Below are positions 52,072 through 60,869 of a stretch of DNA of 64,000 bases, piece by piece (position 1 is the stretch's first letter; every line of letters begins with the position of its first letter). Below the pieces are notes generated by a model. That model ran no database searches, was not told where the DNA came from, and worked only from the letters and a program-made list of their open reading frames with translations. The position numbers and the translations under genes are program-made. The stretch comes from Suipraeoptans intestinalis (GTDB lineage Bacteria; Bacillota; Clostridia; Lachnospirales; Lachnospiraceae), in NCBI RefSeq assembly GCF_009696485.1, contig NZ_VULY01000018.1:2221906-2285905 (forward strand). The letters are read 5' to 3'.

Positions 52072-53807
52072 GGAAGCAGAGCCAGAGAAGAGATATCCGA
52101 GTCGATCACCAGCGAGTAATTGGTGTAATAAACTACAAATCCCGGCTTTCCGCCCTTGGGCTTTTTCACATGCTTTCGTTGCACATAATCAATTTCTACT
52201 TTGTCGTTTCCGCGGCTTTTAGAGTAATAAGCAGCCAGACGACCGGCATCTTCAAAAGCGGAAGTGGGCGGCTCTTTTTGTTTGGACTTCAGGATCACAT
52301 GAGAACCGGGAACACCTTTGGCATGGAACCACCAGTCATTTCCTTCTGCAAAGGAAAACGTCAGTTCCTCGTTTTGCAGGTTGTTCTTGCCTACATAAAT
52401 ATGGTAGCCGTCTCCCGTCAGATAGTGAAGAGGGCTGGAGGACCGGGAGGTCTTGCGCCTGGAAGTCTTTCTTTTGATGTATCCTGCCTGGATCAATTCT
52501 TCCTTGACCTGGATCAGATCTTCTTCCTCGGAAGCCAGATCCAGAGAGGCAGATACGGATTCCAGATACAGGATCTCTTTTTTGGTCTCTTCGATCAGAA
52601 GAGAGAGGGTTTCAAAGGTACGTTTTTTCTTGTTGTATTTTTCAAAATAGTGCTGTGCATTTTCAGAAGGGGACCGGTCGGGATCCAAAGGAATGCAGAC
52701 CTCTTCGTTGGTATAGTAGTTTAGGGCTGTCAATTGATGGGATTTGGGAGAAAGGCTGTATCCGTAGGTGTGGATCAGCTCTCCATAGATCCTGAACAGC
52801 TCCCTGTCTCTGGTATCGTCCAGCTGACGAGACTGTAGGTGGTACTTTTTTCGATTCCGTTCCAGAGCCGTTTGTACTACCTGACGCAGATCGGCGCTTT
52901 TTTGCCGGATCCGCACCAGCGTATTTTTCTGGGCATAGTAGTCCCGTAGCATTTGCGAGATGCCGGAAGGAGAGGAAGAAGGATAGGCCTGCTCAAAGCT
53001 CAGGAGCGAAAGAGCAGAAAACTCTTTGGGAAGTCCGTTGTCATAGTAGATCACAGGGGTAAACTGCCTGGTTTTTACCAGGTGCATCACCGCATCAAAC
53101 TGCCGATACAGAGCCGTTTTCTCAGAAAAAGAAAGCTGGGAAAAGGGAAGGGCAGAGTCCAGGGAAGCTCTGTGACAGATATCTTCGGAGGCCACGGGGC
53201 TGATTCCGGTAAAAGCGGTATAGATGGCCTTTCCCAAAGGAAGCTCTTTGCGGGAAAGAATCCGGGAAAATCCATCGAAGTCTACGGAAAGAGGATCTTG
53301 TTTTTCCATAGTGTTCGGTACGAAATAAGGGCGCTGGGGAAGCACTTCCCGCACAGAGCTGGTCTGGGAAGAAACGTGTTTGATGCTGTCTACGATCACA
53401 CGGTTTTCATCACAGAGGATCAGATTGCTGTGCTTGCCCATCAGTTCCATGATCAGATATTTTTGGCAGAGATCCCCCAGTTCATTGCGATGTTCAATGG
53501 TAAATTCTATGATCCGCTCCAAAGAAGGCTGTGAGATCCTGCAGATCCTTCCGTTTCCAATGTGCTTGCGCAGCAACATACAAAAATTGGGAGCAGTCAG
53601 GGGATTTGTTTTCGTATCTTTTGTCAGATAGACCAAAGGAAGAGAGGCGCTGGCGCAAAGACAGAGACGGTGAGTGCCTGAAACTGTTTTTATGGTCAGA
53701 AGCAGTTCATCGGGCTCCGGTTGTGCGATCTTTGCGATCCTTCCATCTAATAAAATACTGTGCAGCTCATGGGTAACAGCAGCTACTGTGATTCCGTCAA
53801 AAGCCAT
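52059..53807 (-). CDS. rqcH: Ribosome quality control protein RqcH / NFACT family
   Basis: A 582 aa NFACT protein (fibronectin-binding FbpA homologue). The start MAFDGITVAAVTHELHSILLDGRIAKI is the NFACT-N domain. The middle is long coiled-coil-rich helical sequence. The C-terminal NFACT-R domain has WFHAKGVPGSHVILK near 485. RqcH binds obstructed 50S-peptidyl-tRNA complexes and adds alanine tails that mark the stalled peptide for degradation. Transcription is from a promoter that overlaps the divergent yicC promoter. Confidence 0.95.
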   Translation of the reverse strand: MAFDGITVAAVTHELHSILLDGRIAKIAQPEPDELLLTIKTVSGTHRLCLCASASLPLVYLTKDTKTNPLTAPNFCMLLRKHIGNGRICRISQPSLERIIEFTIEHRNELGDLCQKYLIMELMGKHSNLILCDENRVIVDSIKHVSSQTSSVREVLPQRPYFVPNTMEKQDPLSVDFDGFSRILSRKELPLGKAIYTAFTGISPVASEDICHRASLDSALPFSQLSFSEKTALYRQFDAVMHLVKTRQFTPVIYYDNGLPKEFSALSLLSFEQAYPSSSPSGISQMLRDYYAQKNTLVRIRQKSADLRQVVQTALERNRKKYHLQSRQLDDTRDRELFRIYGELIHTYGYSLSPKSHQLTALNYYTNEEVCIPLDPDRSPSENAQHYFEKYNKKKRTFETLSLLIEETKKEILYLESVSASLDLASEEEDLIQVKEELIQAGYIKRKTSRRKTSRSSSPLHYLTGDGYHIYVGKNNLQNEELTFSFAEGNDWWFHAKGVPGSHVILKSKQKEPPTSAFEDAGRLAAYYSKSRGNDKVEIDYVQRKHVKKPKGGKPGFVVYYTNYSLVIDSDISSLALLPGQT

Positions 53808-53842
53808 AATCGTTCCTGCCTTTCTTTTTCAAAACATAGTAA

Positions 53843-53892
53843 ACCGGCCTGTGGATTCCGATCAAAACGGCATCAAAACCGGCGTGTGGATA
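53843..53892. repeat. Direct repeat in the rqcH leader
   Basis: ACCGGCCTGTGGATT (53843-53857) recurs as ACCGGCGTGTGGATA (53878-53892), 13 of 15 bases identical with a 35-nt period. Between them GATCAAAACGG is echoed by CATCAAAACCGG. Confidence 0.65.
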
Positions 53893-53893
53893 A
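53885..53893 (-). promoter_or_regulatory. DnaA-box-like sequence at the rqcH promoter
   Basis: The reverse complement reads TTATCCACA, identical to the strict DnaA box consensus. It abuts the -10 box of the rqcH promoter, where a bound protein would block transcription. One 9-mer alone can occur by chance. Confidence 0.35.
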
Positions 53894-53921
53894 GTATATC
53901 ATAGTTGACGGAATATGCCAA
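53893..53921 (-). promoter_or_regulatory. Promoter for rqcH
   Basis: On the minus strand TTGGCA (53916-53921) and TATACT (53893-53898) are 17 nt apart. It overlaps the yicC promoter. Confidence 0.7.
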
Positions 53922-53933
53922 ATGCCGTATAAT
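53905..53933 (+). promoter_or_regulatory. Promoter for yicC and downstream genes
   Basis: TTGACG (53905-53910) and a perfect TATAAT (53928-53933) are 17 nt apart, about 37 nt before yicC. Confidence 0.8.
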
Positions 53934-53970
53934 TACATGAGCATTTCAGAATGATCGCAGGAGGCGGGCC

Positions 53971-54852
53971 ATGATAAAGAGTATGACAGGGTTTGGACGA
54001 AGTGAGACAGAAAGCGGAGAACAAAGATTTACCGTCGAGATGAAAAGTGTCAATCACCGATATCTGGACATCAGCATACGGGTTCCAAGAAAGCTGAATT
54101 TTCTGGAAACGGCGGCAAAAAGTTACCTGAAGCAGAAGATCCAGCGGGGAAAAGTGGATGTCTTTATCGGCTATGAAGATCTGTCCCAGCGTTCTGCCTC
54201 CATCAAATATAATCGGGAAGCGGCAGGAGAATATCTGCATTACCTGAGACAGATGGCGGAGGAATTTGGACTGGAGCAGGATGTCCGGACATCTGTCTTA
54301 TCCAGATATCCGGAAGTGTTTACCATGGAAGAACAGTCGGCGGATGAAGACACTCTGTGGGAAGGGATGAAGGCCGCTTTGGATCAGGCAGCAAAGCAGT
54401 TTGTAGGATCCAGGATCCGGGAAGGAGAGCAGCTGGAGAAAGATATCTGCGAGAAGCTGGACGGCATGAGGAAGCTGGTGCTTCAGATAGAAGAGCGCGC
54501 CCCTCAGATTTTAGCGGAGTATCGCCGCAGGATCGAGGAAAAAGCGGCGGAGCTGTTAGAAAATGCCCAGATAGAAGAAAGCAGGCTGGCGGCGGAAATG
54601 GTACTGTTTGCAGACAAGATCTGTACAGACGAGGAGATCGTCAGGTTAAAAAGCCATATTCAGAGTATGCAGGATACGCTGGGGCAGATGGAAGAGGGCG
54701 TGGGACGAAAGCTGGATTTCATTGCGCAGGAAATGAATCGGGAGGCCAACACCATCCTTTCCAAGTCCAATGACCTGGAGACCTCCAATCTGGGGATCCA
54801 GTTAAAGACGGAGATCGAAAAGGTGCGGGAGCAGATCCAGAACGTAGAATAA
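53971..54852 (+). CDS. YicC family endoribonuclease-like protein
   Basis: A 293 aa YicC/YloC protein starting IKSMTGFGRSE, with VEMKSVNHRYLDISIR near 25 and the C-terminal DFIAQEMNREANTILSKS, both family hallmarks. E. coli YicC is a hydrolytic endoribonuclease that acts on small RNAs. In B. subtilis the homologue lies in a yloC-remA-gmk-rpoZ cluster; here gmk follows directly and no remA is present between. AGGAGG lies upstream of the ATG. Confidence 0.93.
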   Translation: MIKSMTGFGRSETESGEQRFTVEMKSVNHRYLDISIRVPRKLNFLETAAKSYLKQKIQRGKVDVFIGYEDLSQRSASIKYNREAAGEYLHYLRQMAEEFGLEQDVRTSVLSRYPEVFTMEEQSADEDTLWEGMKAALDQAAKQFVGSRIREGEQLEKDICEKLDGMRKLVLQIEERAPQILAEYRRRIEEKAAELLENAQIEESRLAAEMVLFADKICTDEEIVRLKSHIQSMQDTLGQMEEGVGRKLDFIAQEMNREANTILSKSNDLETSNLGIQLKTEIEKVREQIQNVE

Positions 54853-54867
54853 AGGAGCACAGGTTTG

Positions 54868-55485
54868 ATGAGAAGAGGGATTTTGACAGTGGTTTCCGGA
54901 TTTTCCGGGGCGGGAAAAGGGACGATGATGAAGCGTCTTCTGGAAAAGTATGACAGCTATGCCTTGTCTGTTTCCGCAACCACAAGACTTCCAAGAGAAG
55001 GAGAGCAGGAAGGCCGGGAGTATTTTTTTAAAACGACAGAGGCTTTTTTAGAGATGATAGAAAATGAGGAGCTGGTGGAGTATGCCAGATATGTGGATAA
55101 TTTTTACGGCACGCCCAAAGCCTATGTGGAACAGCAGCTGGCAGACGGGAAGGATGTGATCCTGGAAATAGAGATACAGGGAGCCAGAAAGATCAAAGAA
55201 AAGATTCCGGATGCGGTCCTTTTGTTTATTGCGCCGCCCAGCATGCAGGAGCTGAAAAGAAGACTTCTGGGGAGAGGGACGGAGACGGAAGAAATCATAC
55301 AGGCCCGTTTGGAGAGAGCCCAAAAAGAATCCGTGGGAATGGAGGATTATGACTATCTGATCATCAATGATGATCTGGATGTATGCGTGGAGGATGTTCA
55401 CCATATCATTCGCGGGGAACACAGGCGAACAGAAAGAAACAGAGAATTTATTAAACAGATTCAGGGAGAACTGAAAGGAGAATAA
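54868..55485 (+). CDS. gmk: Guanylate kinase
   Basis: A 205 aa kinase that converts GMP to GDP. The P-loop is VVSGFSGAGKGTMMKRLL near residue 9. The GMP-binding segment follows (SVSATTRLPREGEQEGREYFF). The LEIEIQGARKIKE segment is conserved. ATG 54868 (10 nt after AAAGGAG) is my choice; an adjacent TTG at 54865 is an alternative. It is coupled with rpoZ, 4 nt downstream. Confidence 0.95.
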   Translation: MRRGILTVVSGFSGAGKGTMMKRLLEKYDSYALSVSATTRLPREGEQEGREYFFKTTEAFLEMIENEELVEYARYVDNFYGTPKAYVEQQLADGKDVILEIEIQGARKIKEKIPDAVLLFIAPPSMQELKRRLLGRGTETEEIIQARLERAQKESVGMEDYDYLIINDDLDVCVEDVHHIIRGEHRRTERNREFIKQIQGELKGE

Positions 55486-55489
55486 AATT

Positions 55490-55726
55490 ATGCTGCACCC
55501 ATCTTATACAGATTTAATGAAAGTTGTAAACAAGGACGTGGAGGAAGGAGAGACCAAGGTAGTCAACAGCCGCTACTCCATCGTCATGGCAACGGCAAAG
55601 AGAGCCAGAGAACTGATCGACGGAGCAAGGCCGTTTGTGGAAGCAAAGAAGGGAGACAAGCCTCTTTCTACTGCTATCGATGAACTGAACCAGGCGCAGA
55701 TCAAAGTGGTGGGAACAGAGGAATAG
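55490..55726 (+). CDS. rpoZ: DNA-directed RNA polymerase omega subunit
   Basis: A 78 aa omega subunit, MLHPSYTDLMKVVNKDVE with NSRYSIVMATAKRARELIDGA, which contacts the beta-prime C-terminus and stabilises RNA polymerase. It follows gmk, the usual order. The ATG has AAAGGAG upstream. Confidence 0.95.
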   Translation: MLHPSYTDLMKVVNKDVEEGETKVVNSRYSIVMATAKRARELIDGARPFVEAKKGDKPLSTAIDELNQAQIKVVGTEE

Positions 55727-55795
55727 AGAACGAACAGACAGGATCACAGGCAGATGCACAGGTATCTGCCTGTTGCGGCGTAAAGGAGAAAACGG

Positions 55796-57124
55796 ATGAA
55801 TATATTGTTTGTGTCCCTGGGCTGTGACAAGAATCTGGTGGATTCGGAAGTCATGCTGGGACTCATAGACCAAAAAGGATATCGGATTGTAGATATGGAG
55901 GAAGAGGCAGATGTGATCGTGGTGAATACCTGCTGCTTCATCCATGATGCAAAGGAAGAGAGCATCCAGACCATCCTGGAGATGGCAGAATACAAGATGA
56001 CAGGACGCCTGAAAGGGCTGATCGTGACAGGATGTATGGCACAGAGATATCAGAAGGAGATCCTGGAGGAAATTCCGGAAGTAGACGCAGTTCTTGGGAC
56101 TTCTGCCTACGATAAGATCATAGAAGCGATCCAGAAGGCGGTGGAAGGCAAGGTCTCCGTTGCCATGGAGGAACTGGACGTCCTGCCGGAGGTGAGCGCA
56201 AAAAGGCTGGTCACGACAGGGGGACATTATGCCTACCTGAAGATCGCAGAAGGCTGCGACAAGCACTGCACCTATTGTATCATCCCGAAGCTTCGGGGAA
56301 GGTACAGAAGCGTCCCCATGGAGAAGCTGCTAAAAGAGGCAGAAGAACTGGTGGAGGGCGGTGTAAAGGAATTGATCCTGGTGGCCCAGGAAACCACCGT
56401 ATATGGGAAAGACCTGTATGGAGAACGATCTCTTTCAAAGCTTCTTAGGGAACTGTGCAAAATAGAAGAACTCAGGTGGATCCGCATCCTGTACTGCTAC
56501 CCGGAAGAGTTGGATGAAGAGCTGATCCGCACGATCCGGGAGGAGGAAAAGGTCTGTCCTTATCTGGATCTTCCTATCCAGCACTGCAATGACGAGATCC
56601 TGAAGCGGATGGGACGAAGAACCACCAGAAGACAGCTGGAGGAAATCATAGAAAAGCTGAGAAGGGAGATTCCGGATATTGCCCTTAGGACGACACTGAT
56701 CACCGGATTTCCGGGAGAAACAGAGCAGCAGCATGAAGAGCTGATGGATTTTGTGGACCGGATGGAGTTTGACCGCCTGGGCGTATTTCCCTATTCTCCG
56801 GAGGAGGACACGCCGGCGGCGTCCATGGAAGGACAGGTTTCGAATGAAGTAAAGGAAAGGCGGCGGCAAGAACTGATGGAGCTGCAGCAGGAGATCGTAT
56901 TTTCCGGATCGGAAGAGCTGATAGGCCGGGAGCTTTCGGTGATGATAGAAGGAAAGATCACGGAGGAAGACGTTTATGTGGGGCGGACATACCGGGACAC
57001 ACCCAATGTGGACGGGATGATTTTTGTCCATTCCGACGAAGCGTTTGTGTCCGGAGATTTTGTAACAGCAAGAGTAACAAAGGCGGCAGAATATGATTTG
57101 ATAGGAGAGGTGACAGAATCATGA
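55796..57124 (+). CDS. rimO: Ribosomal protein S12 methylthiotransferase RimO
   Basis: A 442 aa radical SAM methylthiotransferase that modifies an aspartate of ribosomal protein S12. The UPF0004 domain begins FVSLGCDKNLVDSEVMLG with further cluster Cys in VNTCCFIHDAKEES and VTGCMAQRY. The radical SAM motif is CDKHCTYCIIPKLRGRYRS near 150. The C-terminal TRAM domain covers the last ~65 residues. It overlaps pgsA by 4 nt (ATGA). Confidence 0.96.
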   Translation: MNILFVSLGCDKNLVDSEVMLGLIDQKGYRIVDMEEEADVIVVNTCCFIHDAKEESIQTILEMAEYKMTGRLKGLIVTGCMAQRYQKEILEEIPEVDAVLGTSAYDKIIEAIQKAVEGKVSVAMEELDVLPEVSAKRLVTTGGHYAYLKIAEGCDKHCTYCIIPKLRGRYRSVPMEKLLKEAEELVEGGVKELILVAQETTVYGKDLYGERSLSKLLRELCKIEELRWIRILYCYPEELDEELIRTIREEEKVCPYLDLPIQHCNDEILKRMGRRTTRRQLEEIIEKLRREIPDIALRTTLITGFPGETEQQHEELMDFVDRMEFDRLGVFPYSPEEDTPAASMEGQVSNEVKERRRQELMELQQEIVFSGSEELIGRELSVMIEGKITEEDVYVGRTYRDTPNVDGMIFVHSDEAFVSGDFVTARVTKAAEYDLIGEVTES

Positions 57125-57663
57125 ATTTACCAAATAAACTGACGGTATTAAGAGTGTTGATGGTTCCATTTTTTGTGTTTTTTATGTTGTCTGATGTAGC
57201 GGGAGAGGGAAGCAAATGGATCGCGCTGCTTCTGTTTTGCGGGGCAAGCTTTACCGATTTCCTGGATGGGAAGATCGCAAGAAGCAGAAACCTGATCACG
57301 AATTTCGGGAAATTTATGGATCCGCTGGCAGATAAGCTGCTGGTATGCTCCGCGATGATCTGTCTGATCCCCTCCGGAAAGTTATCGGCGTGGTTTGTGA
57401 TCATTATCATTGCAAGGGAATTTATCATCAGCGGATTTCGTCTGGTGGCCTCCGACCAGGGGGTGGTGATCGCCGCCAGCTACTGGGGAAAGTTTAAGAC
57501 GGTAGCCCAGATGGTTATGGTGATTGTGCTGATCGCAGATCTGGGAGGACCGTTCCATATCATAGGCAACGTACTCATTTGGGTATCCCTGATCCTGACC
57601 ATTGTGTCGCTGGTGGATTATGTGGCGAAAAATATCCAGGTACTTACAAAGGGAGGCATGTAG
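57121..57663 (+). CDS. pgsA: CDP-diacylglycerol--glycerol-3-phosphate 3-phosphatidyltransferase
   Basis: A 180 aa membrane enzyme for phosphatidylglycerol synthesis. The CDP-alcohol phosphotransferase motif D-G-x2-A-R...G-x3-D-x3-D is visible as TDFLDGKIARSRNLITNFGKFMDPLADKLL. It starts MNLPNKLTVLRVLMVP, typical of PgsA, and has about five hydrophobic helices. It lies between rimO and cinA, a conserved order in Firmicutes, and its start overlaps the rimO stop. Confidence 0.96.
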   Translation: MNLPNKLTVLRVLMVPFFVFFMLSDVAGEGSKWIALLLFCGASFTDFLDGKIARSRNLITNFGKFMDPLADKLLVCSAMICLIPSGKLSAWFVIIIIAREFIISGFRLVASDQGVVIAASYWGKFKTVAQMVMVIVLIADLGGPFHIIGNVLIWVSLILTIVSLVDYVAKNIQVLTKGGM

Positions 57664-57664
57664 G

Positions 57665-58936
57665 ATGACGGTAGAACTGATTTCTGTGGGAACAGAGATT
57701 TTAATGGGGAATATTGTCAATACCAATGCGGCTTTTCTGTCGGCTCAGTGTGTAGCACTGGGCCTTTCCTGTTATCACCAGAGCGTGGTGGGAGACAATG
57801 AAGGCCGTATGGAGGAGGCGATGCAGACGGCACTTTCCAGGTCGGAGCTGGTGCTCATAAGCGGCGGTCTGGGACCCACCAGGGACGATCTGACAAAAGA
57901 GGTGGCGGCAAAAGTCATGGAGAAAAAGCTGGTCATGGATATGCGTACCAGAGACAGGATCCAGGCGTATTTTGACCGGATAAAACGGCCGGATATTACG
58001 GAAAACAACTGGAAACAGGCCGTGGTGCCGGAGGGAGCCATCGTACTGGATAACGACAATGGAACGGCTCCCGGCCTGATTCTGGAAAAAGAAGGAAAAG
58101 CGATGATCCTTCTTCCGGGTCCTCCGGGAGAGCTGCTCCCGCTCTTTCAGAAAAAAGTACGCCCCTATCTGGAACAGCTTCAGGAGGAGAAGATGTATTC
58201 CTGCATGGTAAAGATCTGCTCCGTGGGAGAAAGCCGGGCAGAGACTATGGTGGCAGATCTTCTGGAGGGACAGACCAACCCTACCATAGCGCCCTACGCC
58301 AAGACGGGAGAGGTACACTTTCGCATTACCGCCAGAGAAAAAACGCAGGAAGCGGCAGAGCTTTTGATGGAGCCTGTGCTAAAAGAGATGAAACGACGCT
58401 TTGGAAGCCGGATCTATACCGTGCGGGAGGAGGAAACTCTGGAGGAGGTGGTGGTACGGCTGTTAGAGCAGGGACGCCTGACCATTACAACGGTAGAATC
58501 CTGCACCGGAGGCCTGCTTTCGGGACAGCTGGTAAATGTACCGGGAGCATCAAAGGTGCTGGAAAGAGGGTTTGTTACTTACTCCAATGAAGCCAAGATC
58601 CAGATGGTGGGAGTATCTCCGGTGACTCTGGAGGAAATGGGAGCAGTCAGTCAGGAGACGGCAGAAGAGATGGCAGAGGGCGGAAGGAAAGCGGCAGGAG
58701 CAGATGTAGGGATCAGCATCACGGGAGTGGCAGGTCCCGGAGGCGGAACAGAGGAAAAACCGGTAGGAATGGTCTGCATGGCCTGCAGTATCAGAGGGGA
58801 GATTCGCAGGGAAACCTTTTATTTTTCAGGGGACCGGGAAAAGATCCGCAAATCTTCTGTCGTGCAGGGATTAAATCTGATACGGGAAGAATTGCTGAAG
58901 TATCTGGAAGGACAGATATCCGGGGAAAGCGCCTGA
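57665..58936 (+). CDS. cinA: CinA family competence/damage-inducible protein (nicotinamide-nucleotide amidohydrolase)
   Basis: A 423 aa protein with two parts. Residues 1-170 form the MoCF/COG1058 domain (ELISVGTEILMGNIVNTNAAFLS, then ISGGLGPTRDDLTKEV). Residues about 265-420 form the CinA-C amidohydrolase domain (TVESCTGGLLSGQLVNVPGAS, GVAGPGGGTEEKPVG). Members hydrolyse NMN and ADP-ribose-type by-products. The ATG at 57665 follows GGAGG by 8 nt, immediately after pgsA. recA, which often follows cinA, is absent here. Confidence 0.93.
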   Translation: MTVELISVGTEILMGNIVNTNAAFLSAQCVALGLSCYHQSVVGDNEGRMEEAMQTALSRSELVLISGGLGPTRDDLTKEVAAKVMEKKLVMDMRTRDRIQAYFDRIKRPDITENNWKQAVVPEGAIVLDNDNGTAPGLILEKEGKAMILLPGPPGELLPLFQKKVRPYLEQLQEEKMYSCMVKICSVGESRAETMVADLLEGQTNPTIAPYAKTGEVHFRITAREKTQEAAELLMEPVLKEMKRRFGSRIYTVREEETLEEVVVRLLEQGRLTITTVESCTGGLLSGQLVNVPGASKVLERGFVTYSNEAKIQMVGVSPVTLEEMGAVSQETAEEMAEGGRKAAGADVGISITGVAGPGGGTEEKPVGMVCMACSIRGEIRRETFYFSGDREKIRKSSVVQGLNLIREELLKYLEGQISGESA

Positions 58937-59098
58937 AAAAGAGGAACAATACGGATTGGTTAGAAAATCAGGAAATTGGCCGGGATTTTCCGACAAAGTG
59001 CCAATTGACGAAAAAATTGATGTATGAGAGAATAAAACGAAGAGTAAGACAGTATGATCATATCATCTGAAAAATGCATAGTTGAAAGGAGTTTTATA
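58937..59098. other. Intergenic region before the scaffold/GGGtGRT pair
   Basis: It contains the dyad AATTGGC...GCCAATT (about 58972-59007) with no T-tail, and TTGACG at 59005-59010 with only a poor -10 (GAGAAT, 17 nt away). A promoter is likely somewhere here, because the operon downstream is self-contained, but I cannot place it firmly. Confidence 0.4.
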
Positions 59099-59791
59099 AT
59101 GATCTATTCACATGAAGTACAAATGATGTGTCCGGTAGCACAAGGTGCAAATCACGGACCGGCTCCGATTCCGGAAGAGGCGAAGTGGGTACAGGCAAAA
59201 GAGGTAAAGGACATTTCCGGTCTGACTCATGGAGTGGGCTGGTGCGCTCCCCAGCAGGGTGCATGTAAGCTGACTTTGAATGTGAAGGACGGGATCATTC
59301 AGGAAGCGCTGGTGGAAACCATCGGCTGCTCGGGAATGACTCATTCTGCAGCAATGGCGTCGGAGATCCTTCCGGGAAAGACTATTTTAGAAGCATTGAA
59401 TACAGACCTTGTCTGTGATGCCATCAATACAGCGATGAGAGAGCTGTTCCTCCAGATTGTTTATGGAAGGACCCAGAGTGCGTTCTCAGAGGACGGGCTT
59501 CCCATCGGAGCAGGACTGGAAGATCTCGGAAAGGGACTTCGCTCTCAGGTAGGAACCATGTACGGTACTCTGGCAAAAGGACCGCGTTATCTTGAAATGG
59601 CAGAAGGATACGTTACGGGAATCGCTTTGGACGACCACGATGAGATCATCGGCTACCAGTTTGTAAGCATTGGGAAGTTTACAGATTTCATCAAGGCGGG
59701 AGACGCTCCGAATGAAGCGTGGGAAAAAGCAAAAGGTCAGTATGGACGTGTTGCAGACGCTGCAAAGATCATTGACCCAAGAAAAGAGTAA
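59099..59791 (+). CDS. Iron-sulfur cluster assembly scaffold-like protein (NifU/IscU-like)
   Basis: A 230 aa protein with an IscU-like core. Cysteines occur in HGVGWCAPQQGACKLT near residue 44, ETIGCSGMTHSAAMASEIL near 78, and TDLVCDAINTAM near 104, a spacing like scaffold proteins that build Fe-S clusters. The N-terminal extension MIYSHEVQMMCPVAQGANHG has a further Cys, and the C-terminal ~100 residues have no known counterpart to me. AAAGGAG lies 8 nt upstream of ATG 59099. It is followed, after 43 nt, by the GGGtGRT gene. No iscS, sufBCD or other Fe-S gene is nearby. Confidence 0.85.
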   Translation: MIYSHEVQMMCPVAQGANHGPAPIPEEAKWVQAKEVKDISGLTHGVGWCAPQQGACKLTLNVKDGIIQEALVETIGCSGMTHSAAMASEILPGKTILEALNTDLVCDAINTAMRELFLQIVYGRTQSAFSEDGLPIGAGLEDLGKGLRSQVGTMYGTLAKGPRYLEMAEGYVTGIALDDHDEIIGYQFVSIGKFTDFIKAGDAPNEAWEKAKGQYGRVADAAKIIDPRKE

Positions 59792-59834
59792 GGTTGACGG
59801 ATGTCATTTAAAGAAAAAGCAGGAGGAAGAGTAA

Positions 59835-60845
59835 ATGGCTTTATTTGAATCGTATGAAAGAAGAATAGATAAAATCAACGAAGTATTACAGAGCTACGGG
59901 ATCGGATCGATCGAAGAAGCAGAAAAGATCACAAAAGAGGCGGGACTGAACGTGTATGATCAGGTAAAAGGGATCCAGCCTATCTGTTTTGAGAATGCCT
60001 GCTGGGCATATGTGGTAGGCGCTGCCATTGCCATCAAAAAAGGATGTCGCACGGCGGCGGAGGCGGCCGCAGCGATCGGAGAAGGGCTGCAGGCATTTTG
60101 TATTCCGGGTTCTGTGGCAGACCAGAGAAAAGTAGGTCTGGGACACGGAAATCTGGGCAAGATGCTTCTGGAAGAAGATACGGAGTGCTTTGCATTTCTG
60201 GCAGGGCATGAATCTTTTGCAGCGGCAGAAGGAGCTATCGGAATTGCAGAAAAAGCAAACAAGGTCCGGAAGAAACCGCTTCGGGTCATCCTGAACGGAC
60301 TGGGAAAGGATGCGGCGAAGATCATTTCCAGGATCAACGGATTCACCTATGTACAGACAGATTATGATTACTATACAGGAGAACTGAAAGAGGTGGAGAG
60401 GATCTCCTACTCCGAAGGACTCCGTGCAAAAGTAAACTGCTATGGAGCCAATGATGTCAGAGAAGGCGTTGCTATCATGCACAAGGAAGGCGTGGATGTT
60501 TCCATTACCGGAAACTCTACCAATCCGACACGCTTCCAGCATCCGGTAGCAGGAACCTACAAAAAAGAATGTATGGAGCAGGGGAAGAAGTACTTTTCCG
60601 TGGCTTCCGGAGGCGGTACAGGACGTACCCTGCACCCGGACAACATGGCAGCCGGTCCTGCCTCCTACGGTATGACGGATACCCTGGGACGTATGCACTC
60701 TGACGCACAGTTTGCAGGATCTTCCTCCGTACCGGCTCACGTGGAGATGATGGGCCTGATCGGAGCGGGGAACAACCCGATGGTAGGTATGACGGTAGCC
60801 GTTGCGGTTTCCATCGAGGAAGCGGCAAAAGAGGGAAAATTCTAA
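59835..60845 (+). CDS. GGGtGRT family protein of unknown function
   Basis: A 336 aa cytoplasmic protein carrying the motif that names its family, VASGGGTGRTLHPDNMAAG near residue 254, plus a Gly-rich HGNLGKMLLEEDTE, HESFAAAEGAIGIAEKANK and a C-terminal GAGNNPMVGMTVAVAVSIEEA. It looks like an alpha/beta enzyme with nucleotide- or cofactor-binding loops, but no reaction is known to me. It is consistently annotated next to a scaffold-like gene in Clostridia, as here. AGGAGG lies upstream of the ATG, and a strong terminator follows. Confidence 0.85.
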   Translation: MALFESYERRIDKINEVLQSYGIGSIEEAEKITKEAGLNVYDQVKGIQPICFENACWAYVVGAAIAIKKGCRTAAEAAAAIGEGLQAFCIPGSVADQRKVGLGHGNLGKMLLEEDTECFAFLAGHESFAAAEGAIGIAEKANKVRKKPLRVILNGLGKDAAKIISRINGFTYVQTDYDYYTGELKEVERISYSEGLRAKVNCYGANDVREGVAIMHKEGVDVSITGNSTNPTRFQHPVAGTYKKECMEQGKKYFSVASGGGTGRTLHPDNMAAGPASYGMTDTLGRMHSDAQFAGSSSVPAHVEMMGLIGAGNNPMVGMTVAVAVSIEEAAKEGKF

Positions 60846-60869
60846 ATTCTGCATCAGGATCAAACGATC

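Noticed and set aside
53885-53893. Replication origin
   Set aside because: There is one perfect DnaA-box-like 9-mer only, no dnaA or dnaN gene, and no AT-rich unwinding element beyond the promoters.
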